A stretch of DNA of 64,000 bases from Elizabethkingia miricola (GTDB lineage Bacteria; Bacteroidota; Bacteroidia; Flavobacteriales; Weeksellaceae): assembly GCF_001675285.1 (NCBI RefSeq), contig NZ_LSGQ01000003.1, positions 248,001 to 312,000 of the forward strand, read 5' to 3'. Shown here piece after piece: positions 7,288 to 15,742 of this stretch; within the stretch, counting starts at the first letter, position 1; each line of letters starts with the position of its first letter. A program made the position numbers and the translations under genes. The notes beneath the pieces are model-generated. The model was not told the origin of the DNA, searched no databases, and saw nothing but the letters and a program-made list of their open reading frames with translations.

Positions 7288-7899
7288 TTATATTCTTGCT
7301 AAAATTTCACTTTTTTTATGATCGAACTCCTCTTGAGAAATGAGCTGATTATCCAAAAGAGATTTCAGCTTTTGTAAGACAGCTAAAGGGTCTTCTTTAT
7401 AATCGGCTGTATTTTGAGGTTCCGTTGCAGAAGATAGGTTATTAACAATAACTCCGCCACCTGCTGCGGCTCTCTTTTCTTCTAATGCACGCTGCCTTCT
7501 GTATTCCATCATATCTTCTTCTTTACCCTGAGCATATTGATATAACTTTCTTGCCTGTTGCTTAGGAAGGTAATCAAGCATATTAATAAGCCCGTAAACC
7601 GTTTTTATTTTGAATGTTGCGCCCAATATGCCTTCACTCATATGGCAGTCGGCAATTTCTTTCCATAGGTAATCCTGAAAGTTCATAGCAAGCCCAAAAT
7701 TTTTAGGCCTGCAGAAAATTATTCTTTTATTAGTTAGTGCAATACAATCAGGAGAAATGTTTACCGCTGGTTTCTTTTGAACAGCAATATAATCTACATA
7801 CTCGTCTGTAGTTAATAGTCCATTGACTTTTTCTAAAATTTTTTCTACAGCTTTGGGGTCTTGTTCTTCATTTAAGAACTTTTTTAAATCATTAATCAT
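7288..7899 (-). CDS. PH-like and SHOCT domain protein
   Basis: A 203-residue cytosolic protein. Residues about 30-125 look like a bacterial PH (bPH/YokE-like) domain: CIALTNKRIIFCRPKNFGL is the typical TNKRIIF strand. The C-terminal 35 residues, LAVLQKLKSLLDNQLISQ and EFDHKKSEILARI, form a SHOCT helical hairpin, a short oligomerisation module. A flexible Ala/Gly linker separates them. It is the first gene of a two-gene operon with the TM2 protein, which suggests that the pair acts together at the inner membrane. The exact role is unknown. Confidence 0.85.
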   Translation of the reverse strand: MINDLKKFLNEEQDPKAVEKILEKVNGLLTTDEYVDYIAVQKKPAVNISPDCIALTNKRIIFCRPKNFGLAMNFQDYLWKEIADCHMSEGILGATFKIKTVYGLINMLDYLPKQQARKLYQYAQGKEEDMMEYRRQRALEEKRAAAGGGVIVNNLSSATEPQNTADYKEDPLAVLQKLKSLLDNQLISQEEFDHKKSEILARI

Positions 7900-7984
7900 A
7901 TTTTACAGCGATTTAATGGTGAAACATTTGTAATGTTTTTCATTGTTTTACAGTTGCTAAATTATAATCTGGGCATTAGAAATA

Positions 7985-8002
7985 ATTACGGTTTTCCGTA
8001 AT
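7985..8002. repeat. Palindrome ATTACGG-N4-CCGTAAT
   Basis: Seven-base arms around TTTT. The same core (TACGG, AAAA, CCGTA) occurs at 40407-40420 in another intergenic region. Could be a regulator site upstream of the PH-SHOCT gene; unproven. Confidence 0.4.
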
Positions 8003-8025
8003 CGTTTGGTATTGATAAAAACAAA

Positions 8026-8051
8026 AATCCCCTTAAAGTTCTAAGAGGATT
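8026..8051 (-). terminator. Terminator of the M3 peptidase gene
   Basis: Same stem as at 7003-7028 (AATCCCCTTA / TAAGAGGATT), forming a G-U-containing perfect hairpin in the minus-strand RNA, followed by a T-rich tail. It lies 24 bases past the stop codon. Confidence 0.75.
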
Positions 8052-8075
8052 TAATATATCTGAATTTATTTGTAA

Positions 8076-10112
8076 TTATCCGAATGCTCTTTTCAGCAGG
8101 CTTTCTACTTTTGGTTCGCTGCCGCGGAAATTTTTATACAATTCCATAGGATCTTTGGTTCCGCCTGAAGACAATAATACTTTATATTTTGCTGCAGTTT
8201 CCGGATTAAAAATTCCGGTTTCTTTAAAATAAGCAAAAGCATCCGCATCCAGTACCTCTGCCCATTTGTAAGAATAATAGCCTGAAGCATAGCCTCCCTG
8301 AAATACATGAGAGAAGCTAGAGCTGATAGCTGTTTCCGGATTTACAGGATATAACTGAGTAGCCTTAGTCTGTGCATCTTCAAAAGCTTTAATATCTTTT
8401 ACTTCTTCAGATTTTATATGATAAGCCATATCCAGCAATCCGAATCCTAGCTGACGCAGAGTCTGGTAGCCTTCCATAAAGTTTTTGGAATTCTCAATTT
8501 TCTCTATCTTTTCATCGCTTAGTACTTCACCCGTTTGGTAATGCTGTGCGAACGTTTTCAGGAATTCCGGCTCGTAGCAGAAGTTCTCCAGAAACTGGGA
8601 AGGTAATTCTACAAAATCCCATTTTACTGATGTTCCGGAAAGACCAGGGTACTGAGTGTTTGCCAAAATGCCGTGGATAGCGTGTCCAAATTCATGGAAT
8701 AAAGTAGTCACCTCCTGGAATGTTAATAAACTTGGTGTATCTCCACTTGGCTTGTTGAAGTTACATACTACAGAAATATGCGGGCGGCTGTTTTCACCAT
8801 TTTGTTTGTACTGTTTTTTATAGCTTGTCATCCATGCACCGGCACGCTTTCCTTTTCTCGGAAAATAGTCCACATACAGGATAGCTTTGTATTGTTGATT
8901 GTCAGTTGAGCCATCGAAGATTTCCTTTACCTCATAGGTTCTTACCTCATCATGGTATTTAGGGATGTCTTTTCTTTCTTCGAAAGTTAGCCCGAATAAT
9001 TGCTTAGCAAGACGGAAAACAGCATCCTGAACTTTTTCTAAGGGGAAATAAGGTTTTAATTCCTCATCGTTCAGATCATATTTTTGCTTTCTTAGTTTCT
9101 CTGCATAATAGGCGTGATCATAGCTTTGCATATCCTCGATTCCGTCAGCTTTAGCAAGAACTTTTAATTCTTCTATTTCTTTTTGGCTGTATGGTGTTGC
9201 TTTTTCCAATAATTCATGTAGGAAACTTTCAACCTTTTGTGGTGATTTTGCCATTCTTTCTTCCAGCACAAAAGCAGCATAATTTTCATAGCCCAGAAGT
9301 TTTGCTTTCTGATCTCTGAGGCTGATAATATCTTTAATCATTTGCTGATTGTCGAATTCACTACCATCAAATGATTTTTTTCCATTGGCTAAAGCCAGCT
9401 CCTGGCGCAATGTGCGATTCTCTGCATACGTCATAAAGGGAACATAGCTAGGATATTGTAAGCTTACAGCCCAGCCTTCCAGTTCTCTTTCTTTAGCTTC
9501 TTCTGCATATTGTGCGATAATGGCTTCCGGAATTCCGGCAAGGTCTTCTTTATTTGTCAGGTGCTTTACATAAGCATTTGTAGCAGCCAATACATTTTGT
9601 CCGAACTGAAGCTGCTTTGTGGATAACTCTATACTAATGTTTTTTAGTTTTTCTTTATCCGTTTCATTCAGTAAAGCCCCGTTTCTAACAAAACCTTTGT
9701 AGGTTTCATTCAATAAAGTTTGCTGTTCTTCATTCAGTTCATAGTTGGCTTTTTCATCATATACTTTTTTAATACGTTCAAAAAGCTTCTCGTTTTGAGA
9801 TATTTTAGAAGAGTATTCTGTTAGTAAAGGTGAAACTTCCTGTGCAATTTGCTGGATTTCATCATTGGTTTCAGCAGAGTTCAGGTTGAAGAAAATATTT
9901 GAAACAACATCCAGCTGCTCTCCTGCATAAGCTAGTGCTTCAATAGTGTTGGAGAAAGTTGGTGCTTCCGGATTGTTGGCTATGTGTTCAATTTCTTCTT
10001 CTGATGTTTTTATCAACTCTTGGAATGCAGGAAGGTAATCTGTGTTTTTTATCTGGTCAAACGGTGCAGTATGAAAAGGCGTTTGAAAGGATTCTAATAA
10101 AATATTGTTCAT
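8076..10112 (-). CDS. M3 family metallopeptidase (oligopeptidase A / dipeptidyl carboxypeptidase type)
   Basis: A 678-residue zinc oligopeptidase that degrades short peptides, probably cytosolic since no signal peptide is present. The zinc motif HEFGH lies at residues 473-477 within LFHEFGHAIHG, and the third ligand glutamate follows in the SQFLENF region. The C-terminal FSHVFQGGYASGYYSYKW is the substrate-binding segment of the M3A group with the conserved tyrosines. Length matches E. coli OpdA/Dcp (about 680). It stands alone and is divergent from the SRPBCC gene. OpdA versus Dcp activity cannot be decided from sequence alone. Confidence 0.95.
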   Translation of the reverse strand: MNNILLESFQTPFHTAPFDQIKNTDYLPAFQELIKTSEEEIEHIANNPEAPTFSNTIEALAYAGEQLDVVSNIFFNLNSAETNDEIQQIAQEVSPLLTEYSSKISQNEKLFERIKKVYDEKANYELNEEQQTLLNETYKGFVRNGALLNETDKEKLKNISIELSTKQLQFGQNVLAATNAYVKHLTNKEDLAGIPEAIIAQYAEEAKERELEGWAVSLQYPSYVPFMTYAENRTLRQELALANGKKSFDGSEFDNQQMIKDIISLRDQKAKLLGYENYAAFVLEERMAKSPQKVESFLHELLEKATPYSQKEIEELKVLAKADGIEDMQSYDHAYYAEKLRKQKYDLNDEELKPYFPLEKVQDAVFRLAKQLFGLTFEERKDIPKYHDEVRTYEVKEIFDGSTDNQQYKAILYVDYFPRKGKRAGAWMTSYKKQYKQNGENSRPHISVVCNFNKPSGDTPSLLTFQEVTTLFHEFGHAIHGILANTQYPGLSGTSVKWDFVELPSQFLENFCYEPEFLKTFAQHYQTGEVLSDEKIEKIENSKNFMEGYQTLRQLGFGLLDMAYHIKSEEVKDIKAFEDAQTKATQLYPVNPETAISSSFSHVFQGGYASGYYSYKWAEVLDADAFAYFKETGIFNPETAAKYKVLLSSGGTKDPMELYKNFRGSEPKVESLLKRAFG

Positions 10113-10169
10113 TTAAATCTTAAATTTTTAGAGATATAAATTTACAAAATTCGCACCAATAATATTGTT

Positions 10170-10177
10170 TACCTTTG
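10170..10177 (+). promoter_or_regulatory. -7 promoter box of the SRPBCC gene
   Basis: TACCTTTG, 27 bases before the ATG at 10205. No TTG at the right distance is visible upstream. Confidence 0.4.
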
Positions 10178-10204
10178 TTGTTAATAACTATTAAAATCTG
10201 AACT

Positions 10205-10738
10205 ATGAAGAAATTTTTCAAAATTATGCTGTGGTTTTTCGCCATAGTATTCATCCTCCTTACCGTTACTATGTTTGTATTGGGTAAGAAATACCACTAT
10301 GAAAAGTCTATTACAATTAACGCACCTAAGGAGAAAGTATGGATACACATTAACTCCATGAAGGCGCTGAATGAATGGAGCCCTTTTATGAAGCTTGATC
10401 CTAATATGAAAAGAACTTATAGTGGGACTTCCGGAGAAGTTGGAGATTCTTTTACATGGGACAGTAATGTCCGTGATGCCGGAAAAGGTGAGCAAAAATT
10501 ATTAGAAATTGTTCCTGGTGAAAGAATTAAAACTGCCATTCATTTTATCAAACCCAATGAAGGTCAGGCGACTTCTAATATCATACTTACTCCCGAAGGA
10601 ACACAGACTAAAGTAACCTGGGATATGGATACAGAAATGAACTATCCTATGAATCTTATGAAACTTTTTATGGATGGCTTCATGGATGATGCTTATGGAA
10701 GAGGTCTTAAGAGTTTGAAAGAAATCAGCGAACAGTAA
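10205..10738 (+). CDS. Membrane-anchored SRPBCC (polyketide cyclase/START-like) protein
   Basis: A 177-residue protein with an N-terminal membrane helix (residues 4-24) and a START-like helix-grip domain in the rest. The domain begins with EKSITINAPKEKVWIHINSM, followed by NEWSPFMKLDP and GEVGDSFTWD, typical of the polyketide cyclase 2 group. Such domains bind hydrophobic ligands; the ligand here is unknown. It is divergent from the M3 peptidase gene and closed by a strong terminator, so it is a single-gene unit. Confidence 0.88.
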   Translation: MKKFFKIMLWFFAIVFILLTVTMFVLGKKYHYEKSITINAPKEKVWIHINSMKALNEWSPFMKLDPNMKRTYSGTSGEVGDSFTWDSNVRDAGKGEQKLLEIVPGERIKTAIHFIKPNEGQATSNIILTPEGTQTKVTWDMDTEMNYPMNLMKLFMDGFMDDAYGRGLKSLKEISEQ

Positions 10739-10758
10739 AAGACCGTATTATAATAATA

Positions 10759-10788
10759 AAAACCCTCACAGATTTCTGTGAGGGTTTT
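10759..10788 (+). terminator. Terminator of the SRPBCC gene
   Basis: AAAACCCTCACAG (10759-10771) pairs with CTGTGAGGGTTTT (10776-10788), 4-base loop, T-rich tail. Confidence 0.92.
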
Positions 10789-10867
10789 ATTTGTTAAGGC
10801 TTGGAATTACATCTGGTAGCAGTATTCTAAATTACACAAAATACACCTGAAGCACTATAATATTGTC

Positions 10868-10875
10868 TATTTTTG
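10868..10875 (+). promoter_or_regulatory. -7 promoter box of the nitroreductase gene
   Basis: TATTTTTG at 10868-10875, about 57 bases before the ATG at 10933. Confidence 0.45.
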
Positions 10876-10932
10876 TATAGCAAAAAAGAGTAGAGACATT
10901 GCTCTGTAAAACGTTGAAAATAAAAAAAGTTG

Positions 10933-11445
10933 ATGAAGACAAGCGCAGAAATCTTAGAAGATATTATAAAATCCAGAAGAAGTATTTTTCCAAAAGACTA
11001 TACAGCAGAGGTAATTCCGCAGGATGTTCTGGATAAAATCCTGGAATCCGCTAATTATGCACCGAGTCATAAAAAGACCAATCCATGGCGATTCAGAATT
11101 TTTCAGGGACTAGAAAAAACAGAATTGGGAGAGACTCTGGCAGAGCTATACAAAGCAACCACATCTCCGGAAACATTTTTAGAGAAGAAATATATTGACA
11201 TATCAGATAAAGTGAGCAAAGCCAATACGGTTCTAAGTATTGTTTCGGATTTTAGTGGTAAAGTGCCGGAATGGGAAGAAGTTGCAGCAACGGCTATGGC
11301 AGTTCAGAACATGTATCTGATGGCTACAGCCAACAATGTAGGCTGCTATTGGAGTTCACCGGGAATGATTCATCATATTGGAGAATATCTTCAGCTTAAA
11401 GAAAATGAGAAGTGTTTAGGTTTCTTCTATATGGGAATGAAGTAA
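10933..11445 (+). CDS. Nitroreductase family protein
   Basis: A 170-residue FMN-dependent NAD(P)H oxidoreductase of the small nitroreductase group. It shows the N-terminal IKSRRSIFPKDYT with the FMN phosphate-binding arginines, YAPSHKKTNPWRFRIF, the central EEVAATAMAVQNMYLMA helix, and the CYWSSPG segment close to the flavin. The protein is shorter than NfsB-type enzymes (about 215) but similar to the NfnB/YdjA-like group. I use the ATG at 10933 rather than the TTG directly in front of it. The natural substrate is unknown. Confidence 0.9.
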   Translation: MKTSAEILEDIIKSRRSIFPKDYTAEVIPQDVLDKILESANYAPSHKKTNPWRFRIFQGLEKTELGETLAELYKATTSPETFLEKKYIDISDKVSKANTVLSIVSDFSGKVPEWEEVAATAMAVQNMYLMATANNVGCYWSSPGMIHHIGEYLQLKENEKCLGFFYMGMK

Positions 11446-11469
11446 TAGTATGAAGCTGTACAAAAAATA

Positions 11470-11503
11470 AAGAGGAAGGAGCAATCTTTCCTTTTTTTAT
11501 TTC
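11470..11503 (+). terminator. Probable terminator after the nitroreductase gene
   Basis: GGAAGGA and TCTTTCC form a stem with one G-U pair, followed by a run of seven T. Confidence 0.6.
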
Positions 11504-11624
11504 AAACCTTGCCAAGGCTAGTTAATAAAGAAAAATATTGCGAAGCAATTCGAGCCTTAAAAAGTATGAGGATTTAAACATTACTTGTGCTTTGGTGTTA
11601 AGGGTATAAATACTTTGCTAATGA

Positions 11625-11978
11625 TTAAGGTTTAAAGCCAAGATCTTTTTCCCAAGAATTTCCATGTTTTTTATCGAGATATTTTTTTAGAACAGTGTTA
11701 TTAATCTGGGCTTTTCGGGATAAATCAGATGTAACAAGGCATCCCATATTCCATACGCCGATTCCGTATTTATTCTGAAAATTTCTGCCATCAATACCTG
11801 CAAAACCAAACTTAATAAAAGCAGCAGATTTGTTTTTAATTAAGTCCAGATAATTAGATTCTGTAGCATATTGTGGTGCATGATATTCTGTAGATCGGGA
11901 GTTTGTTTTTATTTTTTGTCCGGAGATACTACCGGAAAATAAAAGCAGTAAACAGAATAATATCAATATTTTGTGCAT
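11625..11978 (-). CDS. Small secreted protein, possibly FEKKY-domain
   Basis: A 117-residue protein with a signal peptide (residues 1-20, ending SISGQ). The mature part, FGFAGIDGRNFQNKYGIGVW and MGCLVTSDLS, then KKYLDKKHGNSWEKDL, resembles the FEKKY domain found in small periplasmic proteins of flavobacteria. That assignment is from memory and moderate. One cysteine. It is a single gene convergent with the nitroreductase gene. Confidence 0.6.
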   Translation of the reverse strand: MHKILILFCLLLLFSGSISGQKIKTNSRSTEYHAPQYATESNYLDLIKNKSAAFIKFGFAGIDGRNFQNKYGIGVWNMGCLVTSDLSRKAQINNTVLKKYLDKKHGNSWEKDLGFKP

Positions 11979-12098
11979 GATGTATTATTTTACTTTATAT
12001 GATGGACAAATATGCTGAAAGGTTGGAATTGTATCCTAAATTTGAGTTGGACTTATTCTAAATCACAACTTTGATTTTTTTCTTTCCAAAAATTAAAA

Positions 12099-12106
12099 TA
12101 TTTTTG
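12099..12106 (+). promoter_or_regulatory. -7 promoter box of the metal-efflux operon
   Basis: TATTTTTG, 19 bases before the ATG at 12126. A TTTG lies at 12070-12073, farther upstream than usual (25 bases). Confidence 0.45.
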
Positions 12107-12125
12107 CACCGTAACCTGAGAGGTG

Positions 12126-12515
12126 ATGAGAAAGTATTTTACTATCATATTACTGGTCTTCTATCTTTTTTCTTCCACAGAATTGAGTCAGGTTATCAAA
12201 CTGCCTATTTTTATCGAGCACTTCAAAGAACATTCTGCAGCAAATCCAAAGCTTACATTATTTGGATTCATCAAGCTTCATTATTTTAATGGTGATCCCG
12301 ATGCTCCGGATTATGAAACCAATATGAAGTTGCCCTTCAAGAAACATGACCTTTATCTGGTAACCTCGGTTATTATTCAGGATATACCTAAAGCCTTTAA
12401 TCTGGAGATTAAAGCACCAAGTTTTGAAGAAAGCAAAACAAGAAACTTTTTCTATACTATCGGTGAAATCCCTTCACCGTTATTTTCTATTTTTCAGCCG
12501 CCTAAAGTAGCCTAA
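12126..12515 (+). CDS. Hypothetical protein leading the RND efflux operon
   Basis: A 129-residue protein with an N-terminal signal peptide or anchor (residues 4-20) and no recognised domain. The mature part includes PIFIEHFKEHSAANPKLT and FIKLHYFNGDPDAPDYETNM, with several His, Asp and Glu that could bind metal, though no known motif is visible. I start at the ATG 12126; a GTG three bases earlier is equally in frame. Small proteins like this often precede CusA/CzcA genes in flavobacteria, so a role in metal sensing or delivery in the periplasm is plausible but unproven. Confidence 0.65.
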   Translation: MRKYFTIILLVFYLFSSTELSQVIKLPIFIEHFKEHSAANPKLTLFGFIKLHYFNGDPDAPDYETNMKLPFKKHDLYLVTSVIIQDIPKAFNLEIKAPSFEESKTRNFFYTIGEIPSPLFSIFQPPKVA

Positions 12516-12531
12516 TTTTTAAAGTACAGAG

Positions 12532-12552
12532 CATTCCCACATACAGGGAATG
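12532..12552 (+). promoter_or_regulatory. Intra-operon hairpin before czcA
   Basis: CATTCCC (12532-12538) and GGGAATG (12546-12552), weak T-tract after it. May reduce read-through or protect the mRNA end between the small leader gene and the pump gene. Confidence 0.4.
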
Positions 12553-12581
12553 AATTTTCAACGTTTAAAAATTAGATTTTT

Positions 12582-15500
12582 ATGCTAAATAAAATCATTG
12601 AGTTTTCTATTAAGAACAAACTCATTATTGGTCTTATGACTTTGGCATTAGTCATATACGGAGTTATAGAACTGCGTAAACTTCCTATAGATGCTGTACC
12701 GGATATTACCGACAATCAGGTACAAATCATTACAACTTCTCCATCATTAGGTGCACCGGATGTAGAACGATTTATTACATTTCCTATAGAACAGGTGTGC
12801 CGTAATATTGTAGGTGTAAAACAAATCCGTAGCTTTTCCCGTTTCGGACTTTCTGTGATCACCATTGTTTTCAATGAAGAAACCAATGTATATCTTGCAC
12901 GTCAGCAGGTAGCCGAAAGACTGCAGCAAGTTTCACAGGATATACCCAAAGAAATCGGAGTACCGGCTATGGCACCTATTACCACAGGTTTAGGTGAAAT
13001 TTATCAATATGTTGTTCGGCCTAAAAAAGGTTATGAACATCGCTATTCAGCAATGGAGCTTCGTACAATTCAGGATTGGATTGTAAGACGTCAGCTACTG
13101 GGAGTAGAAGGAGTTGCAGATGTTGCCAGTTTTGGTGGTGACCTGAAGCAATATGAGGTTGCCATAAAACCAGCACAGTTAAAAGCAGTGGGTGTTACCA
13201 TGCAGCAGCTTTTTGCAGCTGTAGAGAATAACAATCAGAATGCCGGTGGCGCTTATATAGAAAAAGGCCCCAATGCCTTGTTTATAAGAACTGAAGGTTT
13301 GGCAAAGAATATTTCCGATATCGAGAATATCGTTGTAAAGAATCTGCCGGATGGAACGCCAATCCTGGTGAAGAATATTGCCGAAGTAAAGCTGGGTAAA
13401 GCCATAAAATATGGTGCTATGACCTATAATGGTAAAGGAGAAGTAGCCGGAGCAGTAGTTATGATGATGAAGGGCGGGAATTCCAATCAGGTTATTGATA
13501 AGATTAAAACCAGAGTCGAGGAAATTCAGCAAACTTTACCGGAAGGTGTGAAAATAGAAGCCTTTCTGGACAGAACCAAAATGGTGGATAATGCTATTGG
13601 AACAGTTTCTAAGAACCTGATAGAAGGGGCACTGATTGTGGTTTTTGTATTGGTTTTGTTTTTAGGGAATTTCCGGGCTGGTTTTATAGTAGCTTCTGTA
13701 ATTCCACTGGCGATGCTTTTCGCGATTATCATGATGAATATTTTCGGAGTAAGCGGAAACCTGATGAGTCTTGGGGCTCTGGATTTTGGGCTTATTGTGG
13801 ATGGAGCTGTTATTATTGTAGAAGCTGTATTGCACAGGCTGCATTCCATTAAAGGAAAAGAAGGTGAAAGAATTTCCGGTGAGCAAATGAATAATGAGGT
13901 GAAAACTTCTGCCGGAAAAATGATGAACTCGGCGGTATTTGGTCAGGTGATTATCCTTATTGTATACCTGCCAATACTTTCGCTTCAGGGAATTGAAGGG
14001 AAAATGTTTAAACCAATGGCGCAAACTGTGGCTTTCGCTTTGATAGGGGCTTTTATTTTATCGCTTACCTATATCCCGATGATGAGTTCAGTATTTTTAT
14101 CCAGAAAAATACAGACAAAGCCTACATTCTCAGACAGGATGATTGAAAAGCTGGTTGCTTTTTATGACAGAAGTCTTGCTAGGGTTTTAAAATCTTCAAA
14201 GATAGTTATGACAGTTGTGTTCCTGTTATTTGCTTTAGCGGTATTTATATTATCAAAACTAGGTGGTGAATTTATTCCGAGCCTTCCGGAAGGTGACTTT
14301 GCTGTAGAGACCAGAATTTTACCGGGAAGCAGCCTGAAAACATCCACAGAAGTTGTGCTAAAAAGCCAGCAGGTGCTGATGAGTAAGTTTCCGGAAATTA
14401 AAAAGATTGTAGGGAAAACCGGAAGTAGTGAAATTCCAACCGATCCGATGCCTCTGGATGCCAGTGATATGATGGTAATTCTGAAGGATAGAAAAGAATG
14501 GACTTCCGCAGATAATTACAATGATCTGGCAGATAAAATGCAGAAAGAGCTGCAAAAGAATATGGTAGGTGTAACCTATTCTTTCCAGTATCCTGTAGCA
14601 ATGAGATTTAATGAGTTAATGACGGGGGCCCGCCAGGATGTGGTTTGTAAAATTTTCGGTGAGAATCTGGATACTCTGAAGGTGTATTCCGAAAAACTGG
14701 CAGCAGTAGTAAATAAGGTAAACGGGGCTCAGAATATATATGTAGAACCTGTTTCAGGACTTTCACAAATTGTGATAAACTATAACAGAAGTGCTTTAGC
14801 ACAATACGGGCTAAATGTATCGGATGTGAACAATGTGGTGAATGCTGCTTTTGCCGGAAAAGTAACCGGAGCGGTATTCGAAGGTGAGAAAAAGTTCGAT
14901 ATGGTTGTACGTATGGACAGTGAAGAACGCAGAAAGCTGGAAGATGTACAGAACTTATTACTCACAACTTCATCCGGAACAGATATTCCGTTAAAAAGTG
15001 TGGCAGACGTGGATATTAAAGAAAGTGTAAACCAGATTCAGCGCGAAAATGCTGCCCGGAGAATTATTGTAGGTTTCAATGTCCGTAACCGTGATATTCA
15101 GTCTACCGTAAATGACCTGCAAAACAGGGTAAACAGTGAGTTAAAACTGCCGGCTGGCTATTCCATCACTTATGGTGGTAATTTCGAAAACCTGCAGGAA
15201 GCAAAAGCCAGACTGGGAATTGCTGTGCCTGTTTCGTTATTGCTCATTTTACTGATGTTGTATTTTGCTTTCCGCTCGGTAAAGTATGGCCTGATTATTT
15301 TTACGGCGATTCCGCTTTCTGCTGTAGGCGGTGTATTTGCTTTATGGCTGCGTGGTATGGATTTCAGTATATCGGCAGGTATTGGCTTTATTGCTCTTTT
15401 CGGAGTAGCAGTACTGAATGGGATTGTACTTATTGCTGAATTCAACCGACAGAAGACACAAAAAGAAGACCTTCGGGATGTTGTTCTTACAGGGGGTAAA

Positions 15501-15737
15501 AACAGATTGCGTCCGGTACTGATGACGGCTACTGTGGCATCATTAGGCTTTCTGCCAATGGCATTGAGCAATGGTGAAGGTGCTGAGGTGCAAAGGCCTC
15601 TGGCAACTGTGGTAATCGGTGGCTTGATACTGGCAACATTTCTTACGCTGTATGTGTTGCCAATACTTTACATATTCTTCGAGAAAAAATCATTCAATAA
15701 AACAAAAACAGTTTCGGAAACGGAACATAAGATATAA
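12582..15737 (+). CDS. Heavy-metal efflux RND transporter, inner-membrane pump (CzcA/CusA family)
   Basis: A 1051-residue proton-driven inner-membrane pump of the HME-RND family, exporting metal cations through a tripartite complex. The fourth transmembrane segment contains DFGLIVDGAVIIVE with Asp401, Asp407 and Glu414, matching the proton-relay residues D402/D408/E415 of CzcA; this favours the divalent (Zn/Co/Cd) CzcA class over the Cu/Ag CusA class, which has a different pattern there. Twelve membrane helices and two large periplasmic loops are visible, with a clear N- and C-half repeat (both halves carry the family's L-P-x-D or G-E-F-I-P type starts). It is followed at 5 bases by the TolC-like gene. 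Confidence 0.94.
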   Translation: MLNKIIEFSIKNKLIIGLMTLALVIYGVIELRKLPIDAVPDITDNQVQIITTSPSLGAPDVERFITFPIEQVCRNIVGVKQIRSFSRFGLSVITIVFNEETNVYLARQQVAERLQQVSQDIPKEIGVPAMAPITTGLGEIYQYVVRPKKGYEHRYSAMELRTIQDWIVRRQLLGVEGVADVASFGGDLKQYEVAIKPAQLKAVGVTMQQLFAAVENNNQNAGGAYIEKGPNALFIRTEGLAKNISDIENIVVKNLPDGTPILVKNIAEVKLGKAIKYGAMTYNGKGEVAGAVVMMMKGGNSNQVIDKIKTRVEEIQQTLPEGVKIEAFLDRTKMVDNAIGTVSKNLIEGALIVVFVLVLFLGNFRAGFIVASVIPLAMLFAIIMMNIFGVSGNLMSLGALDFGLIVDGAVIIVEAVLHRLHSIKGKEGERISGEQMNNEVKTSAGKMMNSAVFGQVIILIVYLPILSLQGIEGKMFKPMAQTVAFALIGAFILSLTYIPMMSSVFLSRKIQTKPTFSDRMIEKLVAFYDRSLARVLKSSKIVMTVVFLLFALAVFILSKLGGEFIPSLPEGDFAVETRILPGSSLKTSTEVVLKSQQVLMSKFPEIKKIVGKTGSSEIPTDPMPLDASDMMVILKDRKEWTSADNYNDLADKMQKELQKNMVGVTYSFQYPVAMRFNELMTGARQDVVCKIFGENLDTLKVYSEKLAAVVNKVNGAQNIYVEPVSGLSQIVINYNRSALAQYGLNVSDVNNVVNAAFAGKVTGAVFEGEKKFDMVVRMDSEERRKLEDVQNLLLTTSSGTDIPLKSVADVDIKESVNQIQRENAARRIIVGFNVRNRDIQSTVNDLQNRVNSELKLPAGYSITYGGNFENLQEAKARLGIAVPVSLLLILLMLYFAFRSVKYGLIIFTAIPLSAVGGVFALWLRGMDFSISAGIGFIALFGVAVLNGIVLIAEFNRQKTQKEDLRDVVLTGGKNRLRPVLMTATVASLGFLPMALSNGEGAEVQRPLATVVIGGLILATFLTLYVLPILYIFFEKKSFNKTKTVSETEHKI

Positions 15738-15742
15738 CTGAC

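Noticed and set aside
13179-15571. Open frames antisense to the CzcA-like gene
   Set aside because: All are mirror frames of a clear 1051-residue RND pump.
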